NCBI RefSeq assembly: GCF_964340395.1
Contig: NC_135556.1
Location: 3,403,501-3,467,500, forward strand
From: Glandiceps talaboti
Lineage: Eukaryota > Hemichordata > Enteropneusta > Spengelidae
Direction: 5' to 3'
DNA: 64,000 bases
Under the pieces are notes generated by a model that saw only the letters and a program-made list of their open reading frames with translations, had not been told where the DNA came from and ran no database searches. The translations under genes and the position numbers were made by a program. Positions 21,238-36,036 of the stretch are shown here, in pieces. How positions within the stretch are numbered: the first letter of the stretch is position 1; the number at the start of each line of letters is the position of its first letter.

Positions 21238-24139
21238 CTATTAATACAGATATAAATAACTCCATAATCCATTGTATCTCAGTGTTCTATTAATACAGAT
21301 ATAAATAACTCCATAATCCATTGTATCTCAGTGTTCTATTAATACAGATATAAATAACTCCATAGTCCATTGTATCTCAGTGTTTTATTAATACAGATAT
21401 AAATAACTCCATAATCCATTGTATCTCAGTGTTCTATTAATACAGATATAAATAACTCCATAATCCATTGTATCTCAGTGTACTATTAATACAGATATAA
21501 ATAACTCCATAGTCCATTGTATCTCAGTGTTTTATTAATACAGATATAAATAACTCCATAGTCCATTGTATCTCAGTGTACTATTAATACAGATATAAAT
21601 AACTCCATAATCCATTGTATCTCAGTGTTCTATTAATACAGATATAAATAACTCCATAGTCCATTGTATCTCAGTGTACTATTAATACAGATATAAATAA
21701 CTCCATAATCCATTGTATCTAAGTGTACTATTAATACAGATATAAATAACTCCATAGTCCATTGTATCTCAGTGTTTTATTAATACAGATATAAATAACT
21801 CCATAGTCCATTGTATCTCAGTGTTCTATTAATACAGATATAAATAACTCCATAGTCCATTGTATCTCAGTGTTCTATTAATACAGATATAAATAACTCC
21901 ATAGTCCATTGTATCTCAGTGTTCTATTAATACAGATATAAATAACTCCATAGTCCATTGTATCTCAGTGTACTATTAATGCAGATATAAATAACTCCAT
22001 AGTCCATTGTATCTCAGTGTTCTATTAATACAGATATAAATAACTCCATAGTCCATTGTATCTCAGTGTTCTATTAATACAGATATAAATAACTCCATAG
22101 TCCATTGTATCTCAGTGTTCTATTAATACAGATATAAATAACTCCATAGTCCATTGTATCTCAGTGTACTATTAATACAGATATAAATAACTCCATAGTC
22201 CATTGTATCTCAGTGTTCTATTAATGCAGATATAAATAACTCCATAGTCCATTGTATCTCAGTGTTTTATTAATACAGATATAAATAACTCCATAGTCCA
22301 TTGTATCTCAGTGTTTTATAAATACAGATATAAATAACTCCATAATCCATTGTATCTCAGTGTACTATTAATACAGATATAAATAACTCCATAGTCCATT
22401 GTATCTCAGTGTTCTATTAATGCAGATATAAATAACTCCATAGTCCATTGTATCTCAGTGTTTTATTAATACAGATATAAATAACTCCATAGTCCATTGT
22501 ATCTCACTGTTCTATTAATACAGATATAAATAACTCCATAGTCCATTGTATCTCAGTGTTTTATTAATACAGATATAAATAACTCCATAGTCCATTGTAT
22601 CTCAGTGTTTTATTAATACAGATATAAATAACTCCATAGTCCATTGTATCTCAGTGTACTATTAATACAGATATAAATAACTCCATAATCCATTGTATCT
22701 CAGTGTTTTATAAATACAGATATAAATAACTCCATAATCCATTGTATCTCAGTGTTCTATTAATACAGATATAAATAACTCCATAGTCCATTGTATCTCA
22801 GTGTTTTATTAATACAGATATAAATAACTCCATAGTCCATTGTATCTCAGTGTTCTATTAATACAGATATAAATAACTCCATAGTCCATTGTATCTCAGT
22901 GTACTATTAATACAGATATAAATAACTCCATAGTCCATTGTATCTCAGTGTTCTATTAATACAGATATAAATAACTCCATAGTCCATTGTATCTCAGTGT
23001 TCTATTAATACAGATATAAATAACTCCATAGTCCATTGTATCTCAGTGTACTATTAATACAGATATAAATAACTCCATAGTCCATTGTATCTCAGTGTAC
23101 TATTAATACAGATATAAATAACTCCATAGTCCATTGTATCTCAGTGTTCTATTAATACAGATATTAAACTCCATAGTCCATTGTATCTCAGTGTTCTATT
23201 AATACAGATATAAATAACTCCATAATCCATTGTATCTCAGTGTTCTATTAATACAGATATAAATAACTCCATAATCCATTGTATCTAAGTGTACTATTAA
23301 TACAGATATAAATAACTCCATAGTCCATTGTATCTCAGTGTACTATTAATACAGATATAAATAACTCCATAGTCCATTGTATCTAAGTGTACTATTAATA
23401 CAGATATAAATAACTCCATAATCCATTGTATCTCAGTGTTCTATTAATACAGATATAAATAACTCCATAGTCCATTGTATCTCAGTGTTCTATTAATACA
23501 GATATAAATAACTCCATAGTCCATTGTATCTCAGTGTTCTATTAATACAGATATAAATAACTCCATAGTCCATTGTATCTCAGTGTTCTATTAATACAGA
23601 TATAAATAACTCCATAGTCCATTGTATCTCAGTGTACTATTAATACAGATATAAATAACTCCATAGTCCATTGTATCTCAGTGTTCTATTAATACAGATA
23701 TAAATAACTCCATAGTCCATTGTATCTCAGTGTTCTATTAATACAGATATAAATAACTCCATAGTCCATTGTATCTCAGTGTTCTATTAATACAGATATA
23801 AATAACTCCATAGTCCATTGTATCTCAGTGTACTATTAATACAGATATAAATAACTCCATAGTCCATTGTATCTCAGTGTTCTATTAATACAGATATAAA
23901 TAACTCCATAGTCCATTGTATCTCAGTGTTCTATTAATACAGATATAAATAACTCCATAATCCATTGTATCTCAGTGTACTATTAATACAGATATAAATA
24001 ACTCCATAGTCCATTGTATCTCAGTGTTCTATTAATACAGATATAAATAACTCCATAGTCCATTGTATCTCAGTGTACTATTAATACAGATATAAATAAC
24101 TCCATAGTCCATTGTATCTCAGTGTTCTATTAATACAGA
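21238..24139. repeat. 49-bp satellite, right block, about 59 units
   Basis: Same unit as the left block. This side contains more agtcc units and a few attaatgcag variants. One unit near 23159 has a 3-base loss (cagatattaaactcc). The array ends abruptly at attaatacagaatag. Confidence 0.98.
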
Positions 24140-24233
24140 ATAGTTCCCCCACCCTTACTATAGTCTTCACGAATCATGAGTCACTTTTCGTCATCATTTG
24201 CAATTTTATTTACGTTTCATGTACTTTTCACAG

Positions 24234-24396
24234 AAAGATGTCCACAAATGCTTCCGTGAATGCCATCAATCCATATGAAACTTCAATGTTTTGTAATGTT
24301 CATTGGAAAAGACAGAGCCCAAAGAACAGTATCATCAATTTATTACTTATTGAAAGTACGATATTGAATAATAATATACCGGTAATTGATTCTTGA
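24234..24396 (+). CDS. Candidate terminal exon, unknown protein
   Basis: The acceptor cgtttcatgtacttttcacag precedes a frame reading KMSTNASVNAINPYETSMF, then CNVHWKRQSPKNSIINLLLI and further residues to TGA at 24394-24396. Codon bias is purine-first. An NPYE motif is visible. No family is recognised, and no AATAAA follows closely. The exon lies directly after the 49-bp array. If it is real, the array is in an intron or upstream of a separate gene. Confidence 0.25.
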
Positions 24397-24474
24397 CTCA
24401 GATAACTGTAGCCATCATATATCTATTTCTAATGCCACTCATATTCCTTGGTATTTTTTAAACTTAATTTAATT

Positions 24475-24850
24475 TAGGCCTAAGAAATAATTTGTTTGGT
24501 TACCTGACCCCACCTAGCTTTTTACTGCCTACCCTAAACTATTTTTACGTATACGTGAGAAAGATAATTATACATAATACATAAAATTGCAAAAATTGTG
24601 AAGTCTCCTGAGAAATAGTAGATGCGGAAACTGACATCAACTTAAAAAGACAATATAAAACTGTTCTTCTAATCTGTAGTGGCTGTACATCTGATAGGAA
24701 GAAATAAATAACACAGAGACCATTTGGAAAACAAAGGAAAATTTGAACTAGACACTCACACATGAAATAAAAAATATAATAAAATAAAATAAAAAATCTA
24801 CCTACCCCACCTATTCTAAAATCAAGCTTAATCATAACCATACAATTTTT
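24475..24850 (+). repeat. Interspersed repeat family A, copy 3
   Basis: Colinear with 12600-12870 (ttgtttggttacc, ccctaaac, ttttacg, gtgaagtctcc, ggctgtacatctgatagg, cccacctatt), with an extra AT-rich insertion around 24710-24795. The ends ttgtttggtta and taaccatacaa are short inverted repeats. Confidence 0.75.
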
Positions 24851-24916
24851 TATTAGATACAGATGTCACCTCAAAACCATCACCTGGCATTATAGAAACC
24901 AACATGGTATGACTAA

Positions 24917-25036
24917 AATACAATACAATACAATACAATACAATACAATACAATGCAATGCAATGCAATGCAATGCAATGCAATGCAATACAATACAATA
25001 CAATACAATACAATACAATACAATACAATACAATAC
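24917..25036. repeat. Pentanucleotide repeat (CAATA)n with an internal (CAATG)n block
   Basis: About 24 five-base units. The central seven or eight units carry G instead of A at the fifth position, so a point variant has spread locally. The - strand peptide runs (YCIVL, HCIAL) are artefacts. Confidence 0.97.
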
Positions 25037-25039
25037 GAT

Positions 25040-25482
25040 AAAGTAAAGTAAAAAAGAAAAATTTATTTTAAAATTTATGTATTTACCAAAGATAAAAAAG
25101 AGTAATTTCACAATGTGAAAATCAACACAGCATATTGGTTATACAGATATATTGCAACAAAAATAAAGTTTTTGTCTGTCTGTGGTATAATCTCTCAGCA
25201 GTGGTAAATTGTTGTAATTTCGGTTATTTCAGTGGTCATGTTTATAAATGTAGACGTATAATTACAACATATTATCAACACCTATAATGGTTAATCATGT
25301 CTGTATTACATTGCTCAATGTACTTTCAACAGACTGGTGTATTTACTATAATGATATAGGCATGTTTTCTAGTCAACAGTTTGAATTATGCTTTATATCA
25401 CGCTACAAGTTAGACTTAATTAATAAGTGATCAAATATTACAAAGAACATACTTCCAGCCTGTAATGGCTTAATATTATGAT
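25040..25482. other. Gene-free AT-rich spacer before the 64-bp satellite
   Basis: No exon, repeat or promoter supported. Confidence 0.5.
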
Positions 25483-27146
25483 CAATCACAAACTATAGAC
25501 AGTCCTACTAAATAAATACTACCAAATATATTGTATTGGCCCTGGACAGTCACAAACTATAGACAGTCATAATAAATAAATACTACCAAATATATTGTAT
25601 TGGCGTTGGACAGTCACAAACTATAGACAGTCATAATAAATAAATACTACCAAATATATTGTATTTGCCTTGGACAGTCACAAACTATAGACAGTCCTAC
25701 TAAATAAATACTACCAAATATATTATATTGGCCTTGGACAGTCACAAACTATAGACAGTCATACTAAATAAATACTACCAAATATATTATATTGGCCTTG
25801 GACAGTCACAAACTATAGACAGCCATACTAAATAAATACTACCAAATATATTATATTGGCCTTGGACAGTCACAAACTATAGACAGTCATACTAAATAAA
25901 TATGCTACCAAATATATTGTATTTGCCTTGGACAGTCACAAACTATAGACAGTCATAGTAAATAAATACTACCAAATATATTGTATTGGCCTTGGACAGT
26001 CACAAACTATAGACAGTCCTACTAAATAAATACTACCAAATATATTGTATTTGCCTTGGACAGCCACAAACTATAGACAGTCATACTAAATAAATACTAC
26101 CAAATATATTGTATTTGCCTTGGGCAGTCACAAACTATAGACAGTCATAGTAAATAAATACTACTAAATATATTGTATTGGCCTTGGACAGTCACAATCT
26201 ATAGACAGTCATACTAAATAAATACTACCAAATATATTGTATTTGCCTTGGGCAGTCACAAACTATAGACAGTCCTACTAAATAAATACTACCAAATATA
26301 TTGTATTGGCCTTGGACAGTCACAAACTATAGACAGTCATACTAAATAAATACTACCAAATATATTGTATTGGACTTGGGCAGTCACAAACTATAGACAG
26401 TCATACTAAATAAATACTACCAAATATATTGTATTGGCCTTGGACAGTCACAAACTATAGACAGTCATAGTAAATAAATACTACCAAATATATTGTATTG
26501 GCCTTGGACAGTCACAAACTATAGACAGTCATACTAAATAAATACTACCAAATATATTGTATTGGCCTTGGACAGTCACAAACTATAGACAGTCATAGTA
26601 AATAAATACTACCAAATATATTGTATTTGCTTTGGACAGTCACAAACTATAGACAGTCCTACTAAATAAATATTACCAAATATATTGTATTGGCCTTGGA
26701 CAGTCACAAACTATAGACAGTCATACTAAATAAATACTACCAAATATATTGTATTGGCCTTGGGCAGTCACAAACTATAGACAGTCCTACTAAATAAATA
26801 CTACCAAATATATTGTATTTGCCTTGGGCAGTCACATGCTATAGACAGTCCTACTAAATAAATACTACCAAATATATTGTATTGGCCTTGGACAATCACA
26901 AACTATAGACAGTCATAGTAAATAAATACTACCAAATATATTGTATTGGCCTTGGACAGTCGCAAACTATAGACAGTCATAGTAAATAAATACTACCAAA
27001 TATATTGTATTTGCCTTGGGCAGTCACAAACTATAGACAGTCATAGTAAATAAATACTACCAAATATATTGTATTTGCCTTGGACAGTCACAAACTATAG
27101 ACAGTCCTACTAAATAAATACTACCAAATATATTGTATTTGCCTTG

Positions 27147-29708
27147 GACAGTCACAAACTATAGACAGTCATATTAAATAAATTCTACCAAATATATTGT
27201 ATTGGCCTTGGGCAGTCACAAACTATAGATAGTCATAGTAAATAAATACTACCAAATATATTGTATTTGCCTTGGACAGTCACAAACTATAGACAGTCCT
27301 ACTAAATAAATGCTACCAAATATATTGTATTTGCCTTAGGCAGTCACAAACTATAGACAGTCCTACTAAATAAATACTACCAAATATATTGTATTGGCCT
27401 TGGACAGTCACAAACTATAGACAGTCATACTAAATAAATACTACCAAATATATTATATTGGCCTTGGACAGTCACAAACTATAGACAGTCATACTAAATA
27501 AATGCTACCAAATATATTGTATTGGCCTTGGGCAGTCACAAACTATAGACAGTCATAGTAAATAAATACTACCAAATATATTGTATTGGCCTTGGACAGT
27601 CACAAACTATAGACAGTCCTACTAAATAAATGCTACCAAATATATTGTATTGGCCTTGGGCAGTCACAAACTATAGAGAGCATAGTAAATAAATACTACC
27701 AAATATATTGTATTGGCCTTGGACAGTCACAAACTATAGACAGTCCTACTAAATAAATACTACCAAATATATTGTATTGGCCTTGGACAGTCACAAACTA
27801 TAGACAGTCATACTAAATAAATGCTACCAAATATATTGTATTGGCCTTGGACAGTCAGAAAAAATATAGACAGTCATACTAAATAAATACTACCAAATAT
27901 ATTGTATTTGCCTTGGACAGTCACAAACTATAGACAGTCCTACTAAATAAATGCTACCAAATATATTGTATTTGCCTTGGGCAGTCACAAACTATAGACA
28001 GTCATACTAAATAAATACTACCAAATATATTGTATTGGCCTTGGGCAGTCACAAACTATAGACAGTTCTACTAAATCAATACTACCAAATATATTATATT
28101 GGCCTTGGACAGTCACAAACTATAGACAGTCCTACTAAATAAATACTACCAAATATATTATATTGGCCTTGGACAGTCACAATCTATAGACAGTCATAGT
28201 AAATAAATACTACCAAATATATTGTATTGGCCTTGGACAGTCACAAACTACAGACAGTCATAGTAAATAAATACTACCAAATATATTGTATTGGCCTTGG
28301 ACAGTCACAAACTATAGACAGTCATACTAAATAAATACTACCAAATATATTGTATTGGCCTTGGGCAGTCACAAACTATAGACAGTCCTACTAAATAAAT
28401 ACTACCAAATATATTGTATTTGCCTTGGACAGTCACAAACTATAGACAGTCATATTAAATAAATTCTACCAAATATATTGTATTGGCCTTGGGCAGTCAC
28501 AAACTATAGATAGTCATAGTAAATAAATACTACCAAATATATTGTATTTGCCTTGGACAGTCACAAACTATAGACAGTCCTACTAAATAAATGCTACCAA
28601 ATATATTGTATTTGCCTTAGGCAGTCAGAAACTATAGACAGTCCTACTAAATAAATACTACCAAATATATTGTATTGGCCTTGGACAGTCACAAACTATA
28701 GACAGTCATACTAAATAAATACTACCAAATATATTATATTGGCCTTGGACAGTCACAAACTATAGACAGTCATACTAAATAAATGCTACCAAATATATTG
28801 TATTGGCCTTGGGCAGTCACAAACTATAGACAGTCATAGTAAATAAATACTACCAAATATATTGTATTGGCCTTGGACAGTCACAAACTATAGACAGTCC
28901 TACTAAATAAATGCTACCAAATATATTGTATTGGCCTTGGGCAGTCACAAACTATAGAGAGCATAGTAAATAAATACTACCAAATATATTGTATTGGCCT
29001 TGGACAGTCACAAACTATAGACAGTCCTACTAAATAAATACTACCAAATATATTGTATTGGCCTTGGACAGTCACAAACTATAGACAGTCATACTAAATA
29101 AATGCTACCAAATATATTGTATTGGCCTTGGACAGTCAGAAAAAATATAGACAGTCATACTAAATAAATACTACCAAATATATTGTATTTGCCTTGGACA
29201 GTCACAAACTATAGACAGTCCTACTAAATAAATGCTACCAAATATATTGTATTTGCCTTGGACAGTCACAAACTATAGACAGTCATACTAAATAAATGCT
29301 ACCAAATATATTGTATTGGCCTTGGGCAGTCACAAACTATAGACAGTTCTACTAAATCAATACTACCAAATATATTATATTGGCCTTGGGCAGTCACAAA
29401 CTATAGACAGTCCTACTAAATAAATACTACCAAATATATTATATTGGCCTTGGACAGTCACAATCTATAGACAGTCATAGTAAATAAATACTACCAAATA
29501 TATTGTATTGGCCTTGGACAGTCACAAACTACAGACAGTCATAGTAAATAAATACTACCAAATATATTGTATTGGCCTTGGACAGTCACAAACTATAGAC
29601 AGTCATACTAAATAAATACTACCAAATATATTGTATTGGCCTTGGGCAGTCACAAACTATAGACAGTCCTACTAAATAAATACTACCAAATATATTGTAT
29701 TTGCCTTG
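27147..29708. repeat. Higher-order tandem duplication, 20 monomers (1281 bp)
   Basis: Rare variants recur 1281 bp apart: the atattaaataaattctacc monomer (27171, 28452), the +2 monomer (27856, 29137), gttctactaaatcaat (28065, 29346) and aatctatag (28181, 29462). 1281 equals 20 x 64 plus the +2 and -1 monomers. Copies are about 27147-28427 and 28428-29708. Confidence 0.9.
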
Positions 29709-32700
29709 GGCAGTCACAAACTATAGACAGTTCTACTAAATAAATACTACCAAATATATTGTATTTGCCTTGGACAGTCACAAACTATAGACAGTCATAC
29801 TAAATAAACGCTACCAAATCCATTGTATTGGCCTTGGACAGCCACAAACTATAGACAGTCATACTAAATAAATGCTACCAAATATATCGTATTGGCCTTG
29901 GACAGCCACAAACTATAGACAGTCATACTAAATAAATACTACCAAATATATTATATTGGCCTTGGACAGTCACAAACTATAGACAGTCCTACTAAATAAA
30001 TGCTACCAAATATATTGTATTGGCTTTGGACAGTCACAAACTATAGACAGTCCTACTAAATAAATACTACCAAATATATTGTATTTGCCTTGGACAGTCA
30101 CAAACTATAGACAGTCCTACTAAATAAATACTACCAAATATATTGTATTGGCCTTTGGCAGTCACATACTATAGACAGTCATAGTAAATAAATACTACCA
30201 AATATATTGTATTGGCCTTGGACAGTCACAAACTATAGACAGTCATAGTAAATAAATACTACCAAATATATTGTATTGGCCTTGGGCAGTTACAAACTAT
30301 AGACAGTCATAATAAATAAATACTACCAAATATATTGTATTGGCCTTGGACAGTCACAAACTATAGACAGTCCTACTAAATAAATACTACAAAATATATT
30401 GTATTGGCCTTGGACAGTCACAAACTATAGACAGTCATACTAAATAAATACTACCAAATATATTGTATTGGCCTTGGGCAGTCACAAACTATAGACAGTC
30501 CTACTAAATAAATACTACCAAATATATTGTATTTGCCTTGGGCAGTCACAAACTATAGACAGTTCTACTAAATAAATACTACCAAATATATTGTATTTGC
30601 CTTGGACAGTCACAAACTATAGACAGTCATACTAAATAAACGCTACCAAATCCATTGTATTGGCCTTGGACAGCCACAAACTATAGACAGTCATACTAAA
30701 TAAATGCTACCAAATATATTGTATTGGCCTTGGACAGCCACAAACTATAGACAGTCATACTAAATAAATACTACCAAATATATTATATTGGCCTTGGACA
30801 GTCACAAACTATAGACAGTCCTACTAAATAAATGCTACCAAATATATTGTATTGGCTTTGGACAGTCACAAACTATAGACAGTCCTACTAAATAAATACT
30901 ACCAAATATATTGTATTTGCCTTGGACAGTCACAAACTATAGACAGTCCTACTAAATAAATACTACCAAATATATTGTATTGGCCTTTGGCAGTCACATA
31001 CTATAGACAGTCATAGTAAATAAATACTACCAAATATATTGTATTGGCCTTGGACAGTCACAAACTATAGACAGTCATAGTAAATAAATACTACCAAATA
31101 TATTGTATTGGCCTTGGGCAGTTACAAACTATAGACAGTCATAATAAATAAATACTACCAAATATATTGTATTGGCCTTGGACAGTCACAAACTATAGAC
31201 AGTCCTACTAAATAAATACTACAAAATATATTGTATTGGCCTTGGACAGTCACAAACTATAGACAGTCCTACTAAATAAATACTACCAAATATATTGTAT
31301 TGGCCTTGGACAGTCACAAACTATAGACAGTCCTACTAAATAAATACTACCAAATATATTGTATTGGCCTTGGGCAGTCACAAACTATAGACAGTCCTAC
31401 TAAATAAATACTACCAAATATATTGTATTTGCCTTGGGCAGTCACAAACTATAGACAGTCCTACTAAATAAATACTACCAAATATATTGTATTGGCCTTG
31501 GGCAGTCACAAACTATAGACAGTCCTACTAAATAAATACTACCAAATATATTGTATTTGCCTTGGGCAGTCACATACTATAGACAGTCCTACTAAATAAA
31601 TACTACCAAATATATTGTATTGGCCTTGGACAGTCACAAACTATAGACAGTCATAGTAAATAAATACTACCAAATATATTGTATTGGCCTTGGACAGTCG
31701 CAAACTATAGACAGTCATAGTAAATAAATACTACCAAATATATTGTATTGGCCTTGGGCAGTCACAAACTATAGACAGTTCTACTAAATCAATACTACCA
31801 AATATATTATATTGGCCTTGGGCAGTCACAAACTATAGACAGTCCTACTAAATAAATACTACCAAATATATTATATTGGCCTTGGACAGTCACAATCTAT
31901 AGACAGTCATAGTAAATAAATACTACCAAATATATTGTATTGGCCTTGGACAGTCACAAACTACAGACAGTCATAGTAAATAAATACTACCAAATATATT
32001 GTATTGGCCTTGGACAGTCACAAACTATAGACAGTCATACTAAATAAATACTACCAAATATATTGTATTGGCCTTGGGCAGTCACAAACTATAGACAGTC
32101 CTACTAAATAAATACTACCAAATATATTGTATTTGCCTTGGGCAGTCACAAACTATAGACAGTTCTACTAAATAAATACTACCAAATATATTGTATTTGC
32201 CTTGGACAGTCACAAACTATAGACAGTCATACTAAATAAACGCTACCAAATCCATTGTATTGGCCTTGGACAGCCACAAACTATAGACAGTCATACTAAA
32301 TAAATGCTACCAAATATATCGTATTGGCCTTGGACAGCCACAAACTATAGACAGTCATACTAAATAAATACTACCAAATATATTATATTGGCCTTGGACA
32401 GTCACAAACTATAGACAGTCCTACTAAATAAATGCTACCAAATATATTGTATTGGCTTTGGACAGTCACAAACTATAGACAGTCCTACTAAATAAATACT
32501 ACCAAATATATTGTATTTGCCTTGGACAGTCACAAACTATAGACAGTCCTACTAAATAAATACTACCAAATATATTGTATTGGCCTTTGGCAGTCACATA
32601 CTATAGACAGTCATAGTAAATAAATACTACCAAATATATTGTATTTGCCTTGGACAGTCACAAACTATAGACAGTCATAGTAAATAAATACTACCAAATA

Positions 32701-34183
32701 TATTGTATTGGCCTTGGGCAGTTACAAACTATAGACAGTCATAATAAATAAATACTACCAAATATATTGTATTGGCCTTGGACAGTCACAAACTATAGAC
32801 AGTCCTACTAAATAAATACTACAAAATATATTGTATTGGCCTTGGACAGTCACAAACTATAGACAGTCATACTAAATAAATACTACCAAATATATTGTAT
32901 TGGCCTTGGACAGTCACAAACTATAGACAGTCCTACTAAATAAATACTACCAAATATATTGTATTTGCCTTGGGCAGTCACAAACTATAGACAGTTCTAC
33001 TAAATAAATACTACCAAATATATTGTATTTGCCTTGGACAGTCACAAACTATAGACAGTCATACTAAATAAACGCTACCAAATCCATTGTATTGGCCTTG
33101 GACAGCCACAAACTATAGACAGTCATACTAAATAAATGCTACCAAATATATTGTATTGGCCTTGGACAGCCACAAACTATAGACAGTCATACTAAATAAA
33201 TACTACCAAATATATTATATTGGCCTTGGACAGTCACAAACTATAGACAGTCCTACTAAATAAATGCTACCAAATATATTGTATTGGCTTTGGACAGTCA
33301 CAAACTATAGACAGTCCTACTAAATAAATACTACCAAATATATTGTATTTGCCTTGGACAGTCACAAACTATAGACAGTCCTACTAAATAAATACTACCA
33401 AATATATTGTATTGGCCTTTGGCAGTCACATACTATAGACAGTCATAGTAAATAAATACTACCAAATATATTGTATTGGCCTTGGACAGTCACAAACTAT
33501 AGACAGTCATAGTAAATAAATACTACCAAATATATTGTATTGGCCTTGGGCAGTTACAAACTATAGATAGTCATAATAAATAAATACTACCAAATATATT
33601 GTATTGGCCTTGGACAGTCACAAACTATAGACAGTCCTACTAAATAAATACTACAAAATATATTGTATTGGCCTTGGACAGTCACAAACTATAGACAGTC
33701 CTACTAAATAAATACTACCAAATATATTGTATTGGCCTTGGACAGTCACAAACTATAGACAGTCCTACTAAATAAATACTACCAAATATATTGTATTGGC
33801 CTTGGGCAGTCACAAACTATAGACAGTCCTACTAAATAAATACTACCAAATATATTGTATTTGCCTTGGGCAGTCACAAACTATAGACAGTCCTACTAAA
33901 TAAATACTACCAAATATATTGTATTGGCCTTGGGCAGTCACAAACTATAGACAGTCCTACTAAATAAATACTACCAAATATATTGTATTTGCCTTGGGCA
34001 GTCACATACTATAGACAGTCCTACTAAATAAATACTACCAAATATATTGTATTGGCCTTGGACAGTCACAAACTATAGACAGTCATAGTAAATAAATACT
34101 ACCAAATATATTGTATTGGCCTTGGACAGTCGCAAACTATAGACAGTCATAGTAAATAAATACTACCAAATATATTGTATTTG
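29320..34183. repeat. Higher-order tandem duplication, 38 monomers (2432 bp)
   Basis: Markers recur exactly 2432 bp apart: gttctactaaatc (29346, 31778), cgctaccaaatcc (29809, 32241 and 30641, 33073), tatatcgtatt (29888, 32320) and cagtcgcaa (31699, 34131). Inside each copy, a 13-monomer (832 bp) sub-repeat is visible from the paired cgctaccaaatcc monomers. Confidence 0.9.
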
Positions 34184-36036
34184 CCTTGGGCAGTCACAAA
34201 CTATAGACAGTCATAGTAAATAAATACTACCAAATATATTGTATTTGCCTTGGACAGTCACAAACTATAGACAGTCCTACTAAATAAATACTACCAAATA
34301 TATTGTATTTGCCTTGGACAGTCACAAACTATAGACAGTCATATTAAATAAATTCTACCAAATATATTGTATTGGCCTTGGGCAGACACAAACTATAGAC
34401 AGTCATAGTAAATAAATACTACCAAATATATTGTATTTGCCTTGGACAGTCACAAACTATAGACAGTCCTACTAAATAAATGCTACCAAATATATTGTAT
34501 TTGCCTTAGGCAGTCACAAACTATAGACAGTCCTACTAAATAAATACTACCAAATATATTGTATTGGCCTTGGACAGTCACAAACTATAGACAGTCATAC
34601 TAAATAAATACTACCAAATATATTATATTCGCCTTGGACAGTCACAAACTATAGACAGTCATACTAAATAAATGCTACCAAATATATTGTATTGGCCTTG
34701 GGCAGTCACAAACTATAGACAGTCATAGTAAATAAATACTACCAAATATATTGTATTGGCCTTGGACAGTCACAAACTATAGACAGTCCTACTAAATAAA
34801 TGCTACCAAATATATTGTATTGGCCTTGGGCAGTCACAAACTATAGAGAGTCATAGTAAATAAATACTACCAAATATGTTGTATTGGCCTTGGACAGTCA
34901 CAAACTATAGACAGTCCTACTAAATAAATACTACCAAATATATTGTATTGGCCTTGGACAGTCACAAACTATAGACAGTCATACTAAATAAATGCTACCA
35001 AATATATTGTATTGGCCTTGGACAGTCAGAAAAAATATAGACAGTCATACTAAATAAATACTACCAAATATATTGTATTTGCCTTGGACAGTCACAAACT
35101 ATAGACAGTCCTACTAAATAAATGCTACCAAATATATTGTATTGGCCTTGGACAGTCACAAACTATAGACAGTCATACTAAATAAATGCTACCAAATATA
35201 TTGTATTGGCCTTGGGCAGTCACAAACTATAGACAGTTCTACTAAATCAATACTACCAAATATATTATATTTGCCTTGGACAGTCACAAACTATAGACAG
35301 TCATACTAAATAAATGCTTCCAAATATATTGTATTGGCCTTGGACAGTCACAAACTATAGACAGTCATACTAAATAAATGCTACCAAATATATTGTATTG
35401 GCCTTGGACAGTCACAAACTACAGACAGTCATAGTAAATAAATACTACCAAATATATTGTATTTGCCTTGGACAGTCACAAAATATAGACAGTCATACTA
35501 AATAAATACTACCAAATATATTGTATTGGCCTTGGACAGTCAGAAAAAATATAGACAGTCATAGTAAATGAATACTACCAAATATATTGTATTTCCCTTG
35601 GACAGTCACAAACTATAGACAGTCCTACTAAATAAATGCTACCAAATATATTGCATTTGCCTTGGACAGTCACAAACTATAGACAGTCATACTAAATAAA
35701 TGCTTCCAAATATATTGTATTGGCCTTGGACAGTCACAAACTATAGACAGTCCTACTAAATAAATACTACCAAATATATTGTATTTGCCTTGGGCAGTCA
35801 CAAACTATAGACAGTCATACTAAATAAATGCTACCAAATATATTGTATTGGCCTTGGGCAGTCACAAACTATAGAGAGTCATAGTAAATAAATACTACCA
35901 AATATATTGTATTGGCCTTGGACAGTCACAAACTATAGACAGTCCTACTAAATAAATACTACCAAATATATTGTATTGGCCTTGGACAGTCACAAACTAT
36001 AGAGAGTCATACTAAATAAATACTACCAAATATATT

